NCBI RefSeq assembly: GCF_014190775.1
Contig: NZ_JACHVP010000002.1
Coordinates: 62,001-126,000, forward strand
Length of the DNA: 64,000 bases
Direction of reading: 5' to 3'
DNA from: Leifsonia aquatica
GTDB lineage: Bacteria > Actinomycetota > Actinomycetes > Actinomycetales > Microbacteriaceae
Shown here: positions 25,254-34,399 of the stretch, piece by piece
Layout: the number at the start of each line of letters is the position of its first letter
Numbering within the stretch: the first letter of the stretch is position 1
Notes under the pieces: model-generated
Database searches by the model: none
Told to the model about the DNA's origin: nothing
Seen by the model: the letters and a program-made list of their open reading frames with translations, nothing else
Program-made: the position numbers and the translations under genes

Positions 25254-26557
25254 GCGCGATGTTCCGTTCGCTCGCCGGCGTCAACTACCGCATCTGGGCC
25301 GGCGGGGCCCTGGTCTCCAATGTCGGCACGTGGATGCAGCGCACCGCGCAGGACTGGATCGTCCTGACCCAGCTGACCCACAACAACGCCGCAGCCGTCG
25401 GTTTCGTCATGGCCCTGCAGTTCGGGCCGCAGCTGCTCCTCCTGCCGGTGACGGGATGGGCGGCCGACCACCTCGACCGCCGCAAGCTGCTCATGGCGAC
25501 GCAGGGGGCGATGGGCGTCCTGGGTCTGGGGCTCGGCCTCCTGACCGTCACCGGTGTCGTGCAGCTCTGGCACGTGTACGTGTTTGCCCTGCTGCTCGGC
25601 GTGGTGGCGGCGTTCGACGCCCCAGCGCGGCAGACCTTCGTCTCCGAGCTCGTGGCGGGCCCTAACCTCTCCAACGCGGTCGCCCTCAATTCGGCCTCGT
25701 TCAACGCGGCGCGACTCCTCGGTCCGGCGGTCGCCGGCCTCCTGACCGCCGCCGTCGGCGCCGGCTGGGTCTTCCTCATCAACGCCGGGACGTTCGCCGC
25801 GGTCCTGATCTCCCTGATGACGCTGCGGCGCGAGCAGCTCTACCGCACCGAGCGGGCGAAGCGGACGCGCGGCGGACTCGTCGAGGGCTTCCGGTACGTC
25901 CGCAGGCGTCCCGACATCATGGTCATCCTCATCATGGTGTTCCTCATCGGCACCTTCGGCCTCAACTTCCCCATCTTCATCTCCACCATGTCGGTGACGG
26001 TGTTCCACCAGGGCGCAGGCGAGTACGGCATCCTGTCGTCCGTCATGGCGATCGGCTCGGTGGTCGGGGCCCTGCTCTCGGCCCGGCGGGAACGTCCGCG
26101 GGTCGCGCTGCTGTTCGCCGGCGCCGCGCTGTTCGGCGCGGGGTGCACCATCGCCGCCGTGATGCCGACCTACTGGCTGTTCGCGATCGCCCTCATCCTG
26201 ATCGGCGTCTCGTCGCAGACCCTGATGACCACCGCGAACGGCACCGTGCAGATGACGACAGACCCGATGCTGCGCGGCCGGGTCATGGCCATCTACATGG
26301 CGATCTTCATGGGCGGCACCCCGGTCGGTGCGCCGATCGTCGGCTGGGTGGCCGACACCTTCGGGCCGCGCTGGGCGATGGGGGTCGGCGGGGCGAGCGG
26401 GTTCGCGGCCGCCCTGGTCGGCGTCTTCTACCTCGTGAAGTACCGCGGCCTCCGCGTGCGGTTCACCGGGATGCGCCCGCACGTCACCGTGAACGCGCGC
26501 GAAGAGCTGCGCGAGGAGCTCGCCGACACCGAGGCCACCGCCACCCGCACCTCCTGA
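25250..26557 (+). CDS. MFS efflux transporter (EntS-like)
   Basis: 435 residues starting at a GTG that overlaps the MarR stop. Twelve membrane segments are visible, with the MFS loop WAADHLDRRKLL after segment two. The N-terminus NYRIWAGGALVSNVGTWMQ is typical of the EntS/MFS-3 group, which exports siderophores, drugs or related compounds. Coupling to MarR suggests inducible drug or metabolite efflux. The substrate is unknown. Confidence 0.83.
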   Translation: MSAMFRSLAGVNYRIWAGGALVSNVGTWMQRTAQDWIVLTQLTHNNAAAVGFVMALQFGPQLLLLPVTGWAADHLDRRKLLMATQGAMGVLGLGLGLLTVTGVVQLWHVYVFALLLGVVAAFDAPARQTFVSELVAGPNLSNAVALNSASFNAARLLGPAVAGLLTAAVGAGWVFLINAGTFAAVLISLMTLRREQLYRTERAKRTRGGLVEGFRYVRRRPDIMVILIMVFLIGTFGLNFPIFISTMSVTVFHQGAGEYGILSSVMAIGSVVGALLSARRERPRVALLFAGAALFGAGCTIAAVMPTYWLFAIALILIGVSSQTLMTTANGTVQMTTDPMLRGRVMAIYMAIFMGGTPVGAPIVGWVADTFGPRWAMGVGGASGFAAALVGVFYLVKYRGLRVRFTGMRPHVTVNAREELREELADTEATATRTS

Positions 26558-26566
26558 AACGCCGAA

Positions 26567-26616
26567 GTTCACGAAGTGGCGCCCATTCGCGCCGGAATGA
26601 GCGCCACGTCGTGAAC
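26567..26616. repeat. Intergenic inverted repeat, family R2, copy a
   Basis: GTTCACGAAGTGGCGC (26567-26582) pairs with GCGCCACGTCGTGAAC (26601-26616) with one mismatch. An inner CATTC/GAATG pair extends the hairpin. It fills the 75-base convergent junction between the MFS gene and the rhamnoside permease. Confidence 0.75.
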
Positions 26617-26632
26617 CTCGACGACCGGAAAG

Positions 26633-27532
26633 TCACCCCTTGACCGAGCCGGCGGCCAGGCCCTTCATGACGCGCTGGTTCAGGAAGAGGTACAGCAGCA
26701 GGGTGCCGAAGATGCTGACGCAGATCGCCGCGAACAGCGGACCGTACTGGACCGCGCCGTACTGGCCCGTGAAGTTCAGCAGGCCGACCTGGATGGTGCG
26801 CAGGTTCTCGCTGTTCGTGAAGGTCAGCGCGATGAGCAGGTCGTTCCAGAGGAAGAAGAACTGCACGAGCGCCACGGTGAAGATCGCGTTGCGCACGACG
26901 GGCACCCCGATCGACCAGAACTGCCGGATCACACCGGCCCCGTCCAGGGTCGCGGCCTCGAACATCTCACGCGGGACCGCACGGAAGTAGGTGGCCACCA
27001 TGAACACGGTCAGCGGCAGTCCCGACGCCACGTAGGTGATGATCAGCGGCCAGAGGGTCCCGGTCAGCTGGAGGTTGAAGTAGATGGAGAACAGCGGCAG
27101 CAGCACCATCTGCCCCGGCACCATGATGCCGGCGAGGAAGAGGAGGAGTACCGTCCCCCGTCCCTTCCACACCAGGACCTCGAGCGCGAACGCGGCCGCG
27201 ACGCCCAGCAGCAGCATGATGAACAGCGCCGGGAAAACGGTCAGCACGCTGTTGAGGATGTACTGGCCGAGGTTTCCTGTCGTGAACGCGCTGACGTAGT
27301 TCGAGACGTCCCAATTGGCGGGCAGCGTCCAGAACGGGTCGTTGAGGAACTCGTTCTGGGTTTTGAACGACCCGAGCAGAATCCACACCAGGGGATAGAT
27401 CTCGACGATGAGGAGCAGTCCGATGAGGATGTTCATCGGCAGGCGGCGCAGGAAGCGCCCGGGCGTTCCGCGCTCCTGGGCGGGGCGCTTGAAACTGACG
27501 TCGTGGTCGAGTTCGTCGGTGACGGCGGTCAT
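26633..27532 (-). CDS. Rhamnoside ABC transporter permease (MalG-like)
   Basis: 299 residues with six membrane segments. The EAA loop PREMFEAATLDGAGVIRQF is in the second half and the C-terminus ends RVMKGLAAGSVKG, typical of CUT1 inner-membrane permeases. It is the third gene of the importer operon, four bases after the partner permease. Import of rhamnose-containing oligosaccharides is inferred from the divergent alpha-rhamnosidases and shared operators. Confidence 0.86.
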   Translation of the reverse strand: MTAVTDELDHDVSFKRPAQERGTPGRFLRRLPMNILIGLLLIVEIYPLVWILLGSFKTQNEFLNDPFWTLPANWDVSNYVSAFTTGNLGQYILNSVLTVFPALFIMLLLGVAAAFALEVLVWKGRGTVLLLFLAGIMVPGQMVLLPLFSIYFNLQLTGTLWPLIITYVASGLPLTVFMVATYFRAVPREMFEAATLDGAGVIRQFWSIGVPVVRNAIFTVALVQFFFLWNDLLIALTFTNSENLRTIQVGLLNFTGQYGAVQYGPLFAAICVSIFGTLLLYLFLNQRVMKGLAAGSVKG

Positions 27533-27536
27533 GGGG

Positions 27537-28421
27537 TCAACCCTTCGTCAGGTCGCGTCGGGAGCCGCGGAAGATGAAGACGGTCACGATCAGGCAGAGG
27601 ATGGTCAGCATCAACGCGATGGTCGAGCCGTACCCGTAATCGCCGTAGGTGAACGAAGTCTGGAACATGTAGAGAGTCAACGGCGTGGTGGCGTTGCCCG
27701 GCCCTCCATTCGTCAACGCGACGACGGAGTCGAAGACTTTCAGCGTGCCGTTGATGGAGAAGATGATCGAGGAGAGCAGCACCGGCGCCGACAGGGGCAG
27801 CACGATGTTCCGCACGAGTGACCAGCGGCCGGCTCCGTCGAGCCGGGCCGACTCGATGATCTCGTCGGGGATGTCGACCACGCCGGCGAACAGCAGCACC
27901 GCGTAGAAGCCCATCGACCGCCAGATGTCCATGATGATGAGCACCCAGAACGCACTGTCGGCGTGGCCCAGGAAGTCGGTGCCCGTACCGCCGAACGCCT
28001 GGAGGAGCGCGTTGGCCGGTCCGGGCTGCGGGGTGAGCTGGAACATCCGCTGGAAGAGCAGTGAGACCGCGACCGTCGGCAGGACGACCGGGAAGAAGAC
28101 GACCGTCCGCACGAATCCGGACGCGCGCTTGAGGAAGAACACGTAGAGCAGCGCGAGCAGGTAGCCGACGGCGACCTGGCCGATCGTGACGATCAGCGCG
28201 TACTTGAGGGTGAACCCGAGGGCGTTCCACGCGTTCGGGTCGGTGAAGAAGGTCTGGAAGTTCTTCAGGCCGGCGAACGTGAAGCCCTGGATGAGGCCGC
28301 CCGAGAAGAACGTGTACCCGAACGACCAGAAGATCGGGATGAGGGTGATCGCCGTGTAGAAGAGCAGCGCGGGGCCGACCAGCAGGAGGATCGTGCGTTT
28401 GCTCGCGAGCGCAGAGTTCAT
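27537..28421 (-). CDS. Rhamnoside ABC transporter permease (MalF-like)
   Basis: 294 residues with six membrane segments and an EAA loop IPDEIIESARLDGAGRWSLV. The first helix follows a short basic N-terminus (ALASKRTILLL). It pairs with the following permease to form the translocation pore. A GC hairpin separates it from the binding-protein gene upstream, which probably lowers its expression relative to the binding protein. Confidence 0.86.
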   Translation of the reverse strand: MNSALASKRTILLLVGPALLFYTAITLIPIFWSFGYTFFSGGLIQGFTFAGLKNFQTFFTDPNAWNALGFTLKYALIVTIGQVAVGYLLALLYVFFLKRASGFVRTVVFFPVVLPTVAVSLLFQRMFQLTPQPGPANALLQAFGGTGTDFLGHADSAFWVLIIMDIWRSMGFYAVLLFAGVVDIPDEIIESARLDGAGRWSLVRNIVLPLSAPVLLSSIIFSINGTLKVFDSVVALTNGGPGNATTPLTLYMFQTSFTYGDYGYGSTIALMLTILCLIVTVFIFRGSRRDLTKG

Positions 28422-28444
28422 GGTGCGGTTGCTTTCTCGTAGGA

Positions 28445-28478
28445 CGGGATGCGGCGGACGGGGTTCCGCCGCATCCCG
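28445..28478 (-). promoter_or_regulatory. Intercistronic hairpin after the rhamnoside-binding protein gene
   Basis: A perfect 14-bp stem (28445-28458 with 28465-28478) and six-base loop lie between the binding-protein stop and the first permease. No U tract follows. It occupies the same position as the hairpin at 2347-2380 and probably sets the binding protein to permease ratio. Confidence 0.65.
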
Positions 28479-28487
28479 CCGAGCGGG

Positions 28488-29792
28488 CTACTGGCCGAGA
28501 GCGGTCTGGACCTGCTGCATGAAGTCGGCGCCGGAGAGCGAGCCGTTGCCGAGCGATCCGCCATTGGTCTGGCTGGCGGTGGTGGCCTTGGAGCTGAAGA
28601 GCGCCTCGAACCAGAGCACGGCCGACTTCGAGTTGTTCACCGTGTCCTGAACGCCCTTGGTGAGCGCCGAGACGTCCGAGTGGTCCTTGCTGAGCTTGAA
28701 GCCCGAGACGACGCCCGACTTCGAGAGCACCTCGTCGCCGTAGCCCTGCGCGATGCACTTGAGCCACGCGGCAGAGCCGTCGTTATAGGCCGCCTTGCTC
28801 ATCATGAGCGGCTGGCCGACGTTCGCGGGGGTCTGGTCGACGCTGCCCTTACCGCCGGAGACGGCCGGGAACGGCATGAACCCGATGTTGTCGGCGCCGA
28901 TCTGGTTCTGGGTCTTGTCGTTGAAGGCGGACACGATCCAGGAGCCCATGTAGAACATCGCGGCCTTGCCCGTCAGGAACTGGTTGGTCGCACCGTTGTA
29001 GTCGGTGGAGGCGACCCCGGCTCCGAACGCTCCGGCCTTGCCGAGCTTCGAGACCTCGTCGGCGGCCTTCACGTAGTCCGCGTCGGTCAGCTTGGCCTTG
29101 CCGTCGGCGACGGCCTGCATCGCGTCCGGCCCGAGGTCGCGGAAGATGTAGGCGCCGACCAGGCGGGTGATCGGCCAGCCGTCCTTGCCGTCGCCGGCGA
29201 AGGGCTGGATGCCCTTGGCGAGGAGCTTGTCGCTCGCGGCGGTCAGCTCGTCCCAGGTGCCGGGGACGTCGATCCCGTTGTCCGTGAAGATCGTCTTGTT
29301 GTACCAGATGCCCTCGATGTTGAGCTCGTTGGGCAGGGCGTAGCTGTCCTTCTGGCCGTAGAGCTTCTGCATGGTGGAGGAGGCGATCGGGAGGATCGCG
29401 TCGTCCAGCCCGTCCTTCTTCAGCTCGGCCGAGATGTCGACCAGCTTGCCGCCGGAGATGAACTGCTTGGCGAGGTCGGGCGTGCCGGGGCTGACGAACA
29501 GGCTCGGGAGGGCGTTCTGGCCTGCGAGCAGCTGGAGCTTCTGATCGTGCTGGGTCTGGTCGTCGGCGTCCGACTTGATCGGCGCCGCCTTCTGCGCCGC
29601 CTCGCAGGTGCCGGTGCTCAGCGCCTTGAGGGTGTCGTTCGGCGTGGTGTTGCTGGTGAGGCCGAGGGTGGTGAAGTCGCCGCCCTTGCTGGCTCCTCCC
29701 CCGCTCGAGCAGGCGGTCAGAGCGAGGGCTCCGGCCGCGAGGACGGCGCCGATGACGGCGATCCGCCGGTGGCGTCGGGTTGCTGTGATCAC
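28488..29792 (-). CDS. Rhamnoside ABC transporter binding lipoprotein
   Basis: 434 residues from GTG behind a perfect AAGGAGG site. A lipoprotein signal with lipobox LTAC (Cys25) is followed by a Ser/Gly linker and a family-1 sugar-binding fold. It collects the substrate at the membrane surface for the two permeases. It is divergent from the alpha-rhamnosidase gene, and both carry the same operator sequence, so rhamno-oligosaccharides or a free rhamnoside are likely ligands. No ATPase is encoded in the cluster. Confidence 0.87.
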   Translation of the reverse strand: MITATRRHRRIAVIGAVLAAGALALTACSSGGGASKGGDFTTLGLTSNTTPNDTLKALSTGTCEAAQKAAPIKSDADDQTQHDQKLQLLAGQNALPSLFVSPGTPDLAKQFISGGKLVDISAELKKDGLDDAILPIASSTMQKLYGQKDSYALPNELNIEGIWYNKTIFTDNGIDVPGTWDELTAASDKLLAKGIQPFAGDGKDGWPITRLVGAYIFRDLGPDAMQAVADGKAKLTDADYVKAADEVSKLGKAGAFGAGVASTDYNGATNQFLTGKAAMFYMGSWIVSAFNDKTQNQIGADNIGFMPFPAVSGGKGSVDQTPANVGQPLMMSKAAYNDGSAAWLKCIAQGYGDEVLSKSGVVSGFKLSKDHSDVSALTKGVQDTVNNSKSAVLWFEALFSSKATTASQTNGGSLGNGSLSGADFMQQVQTALGQ

Positions 29793-29835
29793 TTTTCCTC
29801 CTTGAAAAGGGTCGCGTCCGGAGTCGCGAACGTGA

Positions 29836-29950
29836 TTAGAACGTTTCAACGGGTATGAAAGCACAAGCTTCCGCGCAGTGTCAACAGCTCGGACCCTCGG
29901 TGTATCCGAATCGTGACCCCGACTGGCGCTTTTGTCTTGAAACGTTCTAA
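29836..29950. promoter_or_regulatory. Divergent rhamnoside promoters with two matching LacI operators
   Basis: TTGAAACGTTCTAA occurs on the minus strand at 29849-29836 and on the plus strand at 29937-29950, so the operators face outward. On the minus side a perfect -35 TTGACA (29884-29879) and a weak -10 TTTCAT place the operator at the start point. On the plus side a TTGTCT -10-like element overlaps the operator's first base. A related TTGAATCGTTTCAG lies at the rhamnose operon promoter (36731). This marks a regulon controlled by one or both LacI proteins at 34-36 kb. Confidence 0.8.
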
Positions 29951-29983
29951 GGTGGCCGGAAACCACCACTCGAGGAGGAGTAC

Positions 29984-32593
29984 ATGACCGTCGTCGTCGA
30001 ACGGCCGCGCTTCGAACGCCGCGCCGCGAGCCCCGCGCGCACCCTGGGGATCGGCGTCGCCGCCCCCCGCCTGAGCTGGCGATCGTCCTCCCCCGATCCG
30101 TCCTGGACACAGGCGGCCTACGAGGTGGAGGTCTCCCGCCGCGGCCTCGTCGAGGTGTTCGCGGTCGAGTCCCGCGAGTCGGTCTTCGAGCCGTGGCCCG
30201 GTGCCCCGCTGACCTCACGCGAGGAGGCGGAGGTCCGCGTCCGCGTCCGCGCCGGCGACGACTCCCCGTGGTCGGAGTGGTCCGCCCCCGCCCGGGTCGA
30301 CGCCGGGGTGCTCGACGCCGGCGAGTGGATCGCGCAGGCGGTCGGACCCGGGCCTCAGCCCGCCGACCGCGATGGGCGCCCTGCCCTCCTGCGCCGCGAG
30401 TTCGAAGTGCCCGCGGGGATCACCCGCGCCGTCCTGCGCGCCACCGCGCTCGGCCTGTTCGAGGCCGAGATCAACGGGCGACGCGTGGGTGACGACACGC
30501 TCGCCCCGGGATGGACGGCGTACGAGCACCGCCTCCGGGTCATGTCCTACGACGTGACCGACCTCATCCAGCCCGGCCCCAACACCATCGGCGCCTGGCT
30601 CGCCGACGGCTGGTACCGGGGCCGCATCGGATTCGACGGCGGCGTGCGCGAGCTGTACGGCGACCAGACCGCCTTCTTCGCCGAGCTCGAGCTCACCGGC
30701 CCGGATGGCGGGACGACCGTGGTCGCCACGGACGGCTCGTGGGTCACCCACCCCTCGCCCATCCTCCGTTCCGGGCTCTACGACGGCGAGCGCTTCGACG
30801 CCGCGGAGCGCCTGCCCGGCTGGTCGCGGCCCGGCTTCGACGCCACCGCGTGGTCGCCTGTGACGGTGACCACGCTCGACCCCGCGCTCCTCGTCGCCCC
30901 CGATGGTCCGCCCGTCCGGTGCACGGGCGAGCGGACCCCCGTCTCGATCACGCCGCTCGACGGCGGCCGCCTGCTGCTCGACTTCGGCCAGAACCTGGCC
31001 GGCCGGCTGCGGCTTCGCGCCGCGCATTCCACGGCCGGCGAGACGATCACGCTGCGGCACGCGGAAGTGCTGCAAGGCGGCGAGCTCTATACGCGGCCCT
31101 TGCGTGAAGCCGCGGCGATCGACGAGTACGTCGCCGACGGCGGACCGATCGACTGGGAGCCGCGCTTCACCATCCACGGCTTCCGGTACGCCGAGGTGGC
31201 CGGCTGGACGGGCGACCCGCGCGACCTGGAGGTCGTCGCCCGCGTGCACCACTCGGACATGACCCGCACGGGGACGTTCGAGACGTCCGACCCCCTGGTC
31301 AACCGCCTCCACGAGAACGTGCTCTGGAGCATGCGCAGTAATTTCGTCGACATCCCGACCGACTGCCCGCAGCGGGACGAGCGGCTCGGCTGGACCGGCG
31401 ACATCCAGGTCTTCACACCGACCGCCGCCGGCCTCTACGACGTCTCCGGCTTCCTCGCGTCGTGGCTCAAGGACGTCGCCGCCGAGCAACTGCCCGACGG
31501 CACCGTCCCCTGGTACGTCCCGGTCGTGCCGGGCGGACCGTACTGGACGCCCATCCGGCCGGGTGCGGTCTGGGGCGACGCCGCTGTGCTCACCCCCTGG
31601 GACCTGTTCCAGCACTACGGCGACCGGCGCGTGCTCGCCGACCAGTACGACAGCGCCCGGGCGTGGGTCGATCTGATCGAACGCGAGGCCGGCGCGTCGC
31701 GCCTGTGGGAGTCGGGACAGCAGCTCGGCGACTGGCTCGACCCAACGGCGCCGCCGGAGGATCCGACGGTCGCGCAGACGGACAAGTACCTGGTGTCGAC
31801 CGCGTACTTCGAGCACTCGGCGCGCATCCTCGGGCGCATCGCCGCGGAGCTCGGGAACGACGCGGACGCCGTCCGCTATTCGGGCCTGGCGGACGAGGTC
31901 CGCGTCGCATTCCGCGCGAAGCATATGCTTGCGGGAGGCGCCCTCGCCAACCACGCGCAGACCGCCTACGCACTCGCCATCTCGTTCGGACTGTTCGACG
32001 CCGACGAGCTGCCTGCCGCGGGCGAGCGGCTACGCGACCTCGTCGCAGAGAACGGCTACCGGATCGGCACCGGGTTCGCCGGAACCCCTCTCATCGCCGG
32101 AGCGCTCAGCACCGCAGGCCAGACCGACGCGGCCTACCGCCTCCTCCTGGAGCGCGAGTGCCCGTCCTGGCTCTACACGGTGCTCTCCGGCGGAACAACG
32201 ATCTGGGAGCGCTGGGACAGCCAGCTGCCCGACGGCACGGTGAACCCGGGTGAGATGACCTCGTTCAACCACTACGCGCTCGGATCCGTCGCCGCGTGGA
32301 TGCACGACACCGTCGCGGGCGTCTCCGCGCTGGAACCGGGCTTCCGCCGGTTCCGCGTCGCGCCGCAGCCGGGCGGCGGCCTGACCTGGGCGCGGCGCAC
32401 GCTCGAGACCCCGTACGGCCCGGTCACCTCGTCGTGGACTATCGCGGACGGTGTGTTCGACCTGGTGGTGGACGTGCCGACCGGGACCACGGCCGAGATC
32501 GTCCTCCCGAGCGGCGCAGCGACGACCGCGGCTCCCGGGCGCCACCGCTTCGCCGAGCCGGCCACGGCCGGAGAACCGGTGACGGTGCCGTGA
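29984..32593 (+). CDS. Alpha-L-rhamnosidase, GH78
   Basis: 869 residues in the canonical Bac_rhamnosid order: an N-terminal domain (about 1-120), a jelly-roll module with HRLRVMSYDVTDLI and GPNTIGAWLADGWYRG (about 140-300), a concanavalin-like module, the (alpha/alpha)6 catalytic barrel (about 400-760) and a C-terminal beta-sandwich. The acid motif region RDERLGWTGDIQ and ERWDSQ in the barrel are those of GH78 inverting enzymes. No signal peptide is present, so it cleaves imported rhamnosides in the cytoplasm. It overlaps the next gene by four bases. Confidence 0.9.
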   Translation: MTVVVERPRFERRAASPARTLGIGVAAPRLSWRSSSPDPSWTQAAYEVEVSRRGLVEVFAVESRESVFEPWPGAPLTSREEAEVRVRVRAGDDSPWSEWSAPARVDAGVLDAGEWIAQAVGPGPQPADRDGRPALLRREFEVPAGITRAVLRATALGLFEAEINGRRVGDDTLAPGWTAYEHRLRVMSYDVTDLIQPGPNTIGAWLADGWYRGRIGFDGGVRELYGDQTAFFAELELTGPDGGTTVVATDGSWVTHPSPILRSGLYDGERFDAAERLPGWSRPGFDATAWSPVTVTTLDPALLVAPDGPPVRCTGERTPVSITPLDGGRLLLDFGQNLAGRLRLRAAHSTAGETITLRHAEVLQGGELYTRPLREAAAIDEYVADGGPIDWEPRFTIHGFRYAEVAGWTGDPRDLEVVARVHHSDMTRTGTFETSDPLVNRLHENVLWSMRSNFVDIPTDCPQRDERLGWTGDIQVFTPTAAGLYDVSGFLASWLKDVAAEQLPDGTVPWYVPVVPGGPYWTPIRPGAVWGDAAVLTPWDLFQHYGDRRVLADQYDSARAWVDLIEREAGASRLWESGQQLGDWLDPTAPPEDPTVAQTDKYLVSTAYFEHSARILGRIAAELGNDADAVRYSGLADEVRVAFRAKHMLAGGALANHAQTAYALAISFGLFDADELPAAGERLRDLVAENGYRIGTGFAGTPLIAGALSTAGQTDAAYRLLLERECPSWLYTVLSGGTTIWERWDSQLPDGTVNPGEMTSFNHYALGSVAAWMHDTVAGVSALEPGFRRFRVAPQPGGGLTWARRTLETPYGPVTSSWTIADGVFDLVVDVPTGTTAEIVLPSGAATTAAPGRHRFAEPATAGEPVTVP

Positions 32594-34389
32594 CCTGGTA
32601 CTACCCACCCCACCAGCGCGAGCTCGGGATGCTGCACACCCTCGTGCGCGAAGGTTTCGCCGCCAACAGGCACGTCGACTACGCGCTGAACTTCGCGGGC
32701 ACGGCTCGTGTCGCGGAGTTCCGGGTCGACGACGGCGAGACCCTGCTGGTGGAGACGGAGGAGGGCGAGCCTCCCGCGCTGCACCTCGCGCATCCCGCGG
32801 CGTCGGTCGTGACGCGCGCGCCTGGCGAGACCGAGTGGATCGCGGCCGTCCCGATCGAGGGGGACGCGGACGCACCGCCCCACCGCGTCCTCGAGCCGCG
32901 CGTCCCTGTCGCGCTCGCATCGCGTGACGGACTCTGGGAGGCGGAGGGGCCGCTGCTCGGTCGTCCCGTCTTCCGGAGCGCCGCCCGTCCGACCGTGGCG
33001 TCGGGCGAGTCGCGCGAGGAGGCGCTGGCCGATCCCGCGACGGCCGAGACCCGGCACGACGTCGTCGCGCTCCCGGACGGCAGCTGGACGACGGTGCACG
33101 AGCTCGGTTTCCGCTTCCTCCGGATCGACTCCCCCGCCGGGGACGTGGCAGAAGTGACGGTCGACGCGTCCCGCCGCCCTGCGCCGCGCCGCGGGGCGTT
33201 CGCGTGCTCGGACGACACCCTCACGCGCATCTGGCAGGTGAGCGCCGACACTCTCCACGCGTGCATGCACGGGCTGATGATCGACGGCGTGAAGCGCGAC
33301 CGGATGCCCTGGATCGGGGACCAGGCGCTCAACACGCTCTCGAACGCCTACGCCTTCGGCGACCGACGGATCGTGACCGACGGGCTCACCGCGCTCGGCC
33401 GCCCGCGCCACGGCTACGTGAACGGCATCGCCGACTACTCCCTCTGGTGGCTGATCGGCACGGGGTTCCTCACCCGCACCTTCGACGCCGCCGGGTACCT
33501 CGCAGCCGAAGCCGACCACATCCACGGCTTCACCGAACGACTCGCCGCGCAGACGGGCGCCGACGGACTGTTCCGCCCGATTCCCACCGACGACGACTTC
33601 CACGCGCTGGTGTTCATCGACTGGGGCGTGGAGACCGACCCTGACCGCGACTCCACGGCCCTGCAGATCCTGTGGCTCTGGGCGCTGCGGACCGCGGCCT
33701 CCGGCCTCCACTCGACGGCGCACCCCGGTGCCGCGCGCTGGGACGCTCTCGCCGATCACGTGCTCGCGACCCTCCGAGCGGCCGCGTGGGATGACGCCAC
33801 CGCCTCCTGGCGTGAGTACGTCGACGGGGCCTCCGCCCCCTCCCCGTACCCCAACCTGCTCGCCGTGCTCGCCGGGCTGAACGGAGCGCACGATCGAGGA
33901 GTGCGCGACCTCCTGCTCGGCACCGAGCGCGCGGGGACACCCTTCATGACCGGGTTCCTGCTCCGTGCCCTCATCGAGGTCGGCGAGCCCGAGGCGGCCG
34001 TCCACCGCATCCACGATCTCTGGGGCGGGATGCTCGACGCCGGCGCCCGCAGCTTCTGGGAGGAGTTCGGCGACGACGGCTCGCCCTACGCCATGTACGA
34101 GCGACCCTTCGGCAAGAGCCTCTGCCACGCGTGGTCGTCGGGACCGGCCGCCCTGCTGCCGGACGCGGTGCTCGGGCTGCGCCCGCTCGCCGACGGGTGG
34201 TCGCGCTTCACGGTCGCGCCACGTCTGGGCTCATTGGAGTGGGCCGAGGCGAGAGTCCCCGCACCGCCGGGCGACATCATCGCCACCGCCCGCGACGGCG
34301 TCGTGACGGTGGAGGTGCCGGCGGGCGCGACCCTGGTGACCGACGCCGGGGAGCATCCCGGACCCGCGTCGGTGCGCTGGACCGCCTAG
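32590..34389 (+). CDS. Second alpha-L-rhamnosidase-like six-hairpin glycosidase
   Basis: 599 residues from a GTG overlapping the previous stop (GTGA). It lacks the large N-terminal beta modules of the preceding enzyme and starts with a short beta domain. The (alpha/alpha)6 barrel covers about residues 200-520, with MIDGVKRDRMPWIGDQ standing where GH78 has its RDE motif, and a C-terminal beta-sandwich follows. The DRMPWIGD motif and SFWEEFGDD suggest an active but divergent member, perhaps with a different linkage preference. Whether it is strictly GH78 or a neighbouring family is uncertain. Confidence 0.78.
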   Translation: MTWYYPPHQRELGMLHTLVREGFAANRHVDYALNFAGTARVAEFRVDDGETLLVETEEGEPPALHLAHPAASVVTRAPGETEWIAAVPIEGDADAPPHRVLEPRVPVALASRDGLWEAEGPLLGRPVFRSAARPTVASGESREEALADPATAETRHDVVALPDGSWTTVHELGFRFLRIDSPAGDVAEVTVDASRRPAPRRGAFACSDDTLTRIWQVSADTLHACMHGLMIDGVKRDRMPWIGDQALNTLSNAYAFGDRRIVTDGLTALGRPRHGYVNGIADYSLWWLIGTGFLTRTFDAAGYLAAEADHIHGFTERLAAQTGADGLFRPIPTDDDFHALVFIDWGVETDPDRDSTALQILWLWALRTAASGLHSTAHPGAARWDALADHVLATLRAAAWDDATASWREYVDGASAPSPYPNLLAVLAGLNGAHDRGVRDLLLGTERAGTPFMTGFLLRALIEVGEPEAAVHRIHDLWGGMLDAGARSFWEEFGDDGSPYAMYERPFGKSLCHAWSSGPAALLPDAVLGLRPLADGWSRFTVAPRLGSLEWAEARVPAPPGDIIATARDGVVTVEVPAGATLVTDAGEHPGPASVRWTA

Positions 34390-34399
34390 CATGATCGAC

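Noticed and set aside
34391-34399. ATG 34391 as start of the first rhamnoside LacI
   Set aside because: It overlaps the TAGCAT hexamer that would serve as -10; ATG 34400 gives the spacing seen at other genes. The difference is three residues.
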